This document shows positions 62,421 through 64,000 of a DNA stretch of 64,000 nt, piece after piece (the first letter of the stretch is position 1; each line of letters starts with the position of its first letter). This DNA comes from Fratercula arctica. Its lineage: Eukaryota; Chordata; Aves; Charadriiformes; Alcidae. The stretch covers positions 3,921,959 through 3,985,958 of the forward strand of contig CANTUZ010000020.1 of NCBI GenBank assembly GCA_947846985.1. Reading direction: 5' to 3'. The notes under the pieces are model-generated. The model had not been told where the DNA came from, did no database searches, and saw only the letters and a program-made list of their open reading frames with translations. A program made the position numbers and the translations under genes.

Positions 62421-63595
62421 GGGCGCACACGTGTGTGTGCATGGCTGGGGGGGGCGTGTGTGTATGGGGGGGAGTGAGTGGGGTGGGGGTGGGGGGAGTG
62501 AGTGGGGGGCTGCATGGCTGGGGGGCAGTGGGGCACACACGTGTGTGTGCATGGCTGGGGGGGCGTGGGGGCGTGTGTGTATGGGGGGGGAGTGAGTGGG
62601 GGGGCTGCACGGCTGGGGGGCAGTGGGGCACACACGTGTGTGTGCATGGCTGGGGGGGGCGTGGGGGCGTGTGTGTATGGGGGGGAGTGAGTGGGGGGCT
62701 GCACGGCTGGGGGGCAGTGGGGCACACACGTGTGTACATGGCTGGGGGGGGCGTGGGGGCGTGTGTGTATAGGGGGGAGTGAGTGGGGTGGGGGGGGGAG
62801 TGAGTGGGGGGCTGCACGGCTGGGGGGCAGTGGGGCACACACGTGTGTGCATGACTGGGGGGGGGCGTGGGGGTGTGTGTGTATGGGGGGGAAGTGGGGG
62901 GTGTGTATTGGGGGGGGGAGTGAGTAGGGGGGCTGTACGGCTGGGGGGCAGTGGGGGGGCTGTGTGTGTGCCCGGCTGGGGGGGAGCGGTGGTGTGTGTG
63001 TATGGGGGGGGAGTGACTGGGGGGCTGCACGGCTGGGGGGCAGTGGGGGGGCTGTGTATGTGCATGGCTGGGGGGGTGCGCGGCCGAAGGGGGAGTGGGT
63101 GGGGGTGTGCACAGCTGGGGGGGGCAGTAAGGGGGGGTGGGGGGGAGTGAGTGGGGGGCTGCACGGCTGGGGGGGGGGTAGAGGGGGGCTGTGTATGTGC
63201 ATGGCTGGGGGTTGTGCACGGCTGGGGGGACAGTGGGGGGTGTGGGGGGGGAGTGAGTGGGAGTGTGCATGGCTGGGGGGGCAGCTGGGGGGGAATGAGT
63301 GGGGGGTGCACGGCTGGGGGGGCTGTGTGTGTGGATGGCCAGGGGCGGTGTGCGTGGCTGGGGGGGCAGTGGGGGGAGTGTGTGTGGATGGGGGGGGAGT
63401 GAGTGGGGGGGGTGCAAGGCTGGGGGGGGTGTGTGTATGGATGGGGGGAGTGGGTTGGTGGGTGGGTAGGGGTGCAAGGCTGGGGTGTGTGTACATGGTT
63501 GGGGGGTCCCGGGGGGGGCAGTGTGTTTGCATGGCTCTAGGGGTGTGCGTACCGCTGGGCCAGGGGTGCGCGGCTGGGGAATGTGTATAATATAT
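62388..63595. repeat. G-rich satellite with about 95-110-bp period and CACGTG sites
   Basis: Each period contains a gctgcacggctggggggcag block, a cacacacgtgtgtg palindrome, catggctgggggggcgtg and tatgggggggagtgagtg. The first five periods are regular; the rest degenerate. It starts within 20 bases of the putative MDFI exon. The 646- and 480-aa frames on the - strand are products of this repeat. Confidence 0.95.
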
Positions 63596-64000
63596 ATTTA
63601 TATACGTGTGTGTGTGTGCGTGGCTGGGGGGGGTGCACGGCTGGGGGAATGTATATATGTGTCGGGGGGTGTGCATGGCTGGGGGGGGGGTGTGCATAGC
63701 TGGGGGGGATTGTGGGTGCACGGCTCAGGGGTGCATTGCTGGAGACGGTGGAGTGTGTGTGCGTGGCTGGGGGCGGGGGGGGGGGGCTGTGGGTGGACAG
63801 CAGGGGGGGTGCCTGGCTGGAGGTGGGGGGTGTATGGTGGAGTGTGTGCATGGCTCGGGGGGGGCCCTGAGTGCGTGTCCGGGAAGGCCTGAGCGTGTGT
63901 GTGTGTGGTTGTGTATAGCGGAGTGTGCGTTTGCACCCCTGGAAGCGTGTGCGTGCGTGTGCGTGTGCATGCGTGTGCGTGCGTGTGTGTGTGCATGCGT
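63596..64000. repeat. G/T-rich simple sequence to window end
   Basis: Continuation of the satellite with (GT)n, a tataatatatatttatatac island at 63590-63610 and gcgtgtgcgtg runs at the end. The window stops inside it. Confidence 0.85.

Noticed and set aside
61781..63721. 646-aa open frame on the - strand (and a 480-aa one)
   Set aside because: Pro/Thr/His/Ser-rich translation of the G-rich satellite; no start context, splice sites or family match.

Overview
This window is vertebrate nuclear DNA, almost certainly from a bird. Three things point there: spliced genes with canonical GT/AG introns, two CR1 LINE 3' ends that finish in the avian-type ATTCTATGA tail, and a compact GC-rich layout full of minisatellites, as is typical of bird microchromosomes. 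One gene dominates. It is the forkhead transcription factor FOXP4 on the + strand, whose complete coding sequence I could assemble from 16 exons between 9373 and 48246. Every junction is in frame, and the exons total 2013 nt, giving 670 aa plus stop. The mammalian protein is about 680 aa.

Layout. 1-9356 is noncoding and lies upstream of the first coding exon, probably within a 5' intron because the ATG exon opens at a splice acceptor. It holds a 640-bp CTTT/CCTT satellite, a 30-bp minisatellite and several AT-rich blocks that look like developmental enhancers. 9357-48246 is FOXP4 coding sequence: exons 1-6 encode the glutamine-rich N-terminal part, 7-8 the C2H2 zinc finger, 8-9 the leucine zipper, 9/10 a CtBP-type PLNLV motif, 11-13 the forkhead domain and 13-16 the nuclear-localisation and acidic C-terminal region. 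48247 to about 53350 is a 5.1-kb 3' UTR ending at overlapping AATAAA signals. 53351-62100 is intergenic and repeat-rich. At 61.9-62.4 kb a CpG island carries what I read as the first coding exon of MDFI (MyoD family inhibitor, I-mfa), in the same order and orientation as the mammalian FOXP4-MDFI neighbours. From 62.4 kb to the window end there is a G-rich satellite containing five regularly spaced CACGTG sites.

Function. FOXP4 is a DNA-binding repressor that dimerises through its zipper and acts in lung, gut, heart and neural development. MDFI is a cytoplasmic/nuclear inhibitor of myogenic bHLH factors. They are neighbours by synteny; nothing in the sequence shows that they act together. I found no prokaryotic element, CRISPR array, virus or unknown multi-gene system. 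The most interesting points are ancestral-looking residues in this FOXP4 (notably PLNLV, which is altered in mammalian FOXP4), the E-box array beside MDFI, and several self-complementary or triplex-prone satellites. Introns are numbered here from the ATG exon; noncoding 5' exons could not be located.
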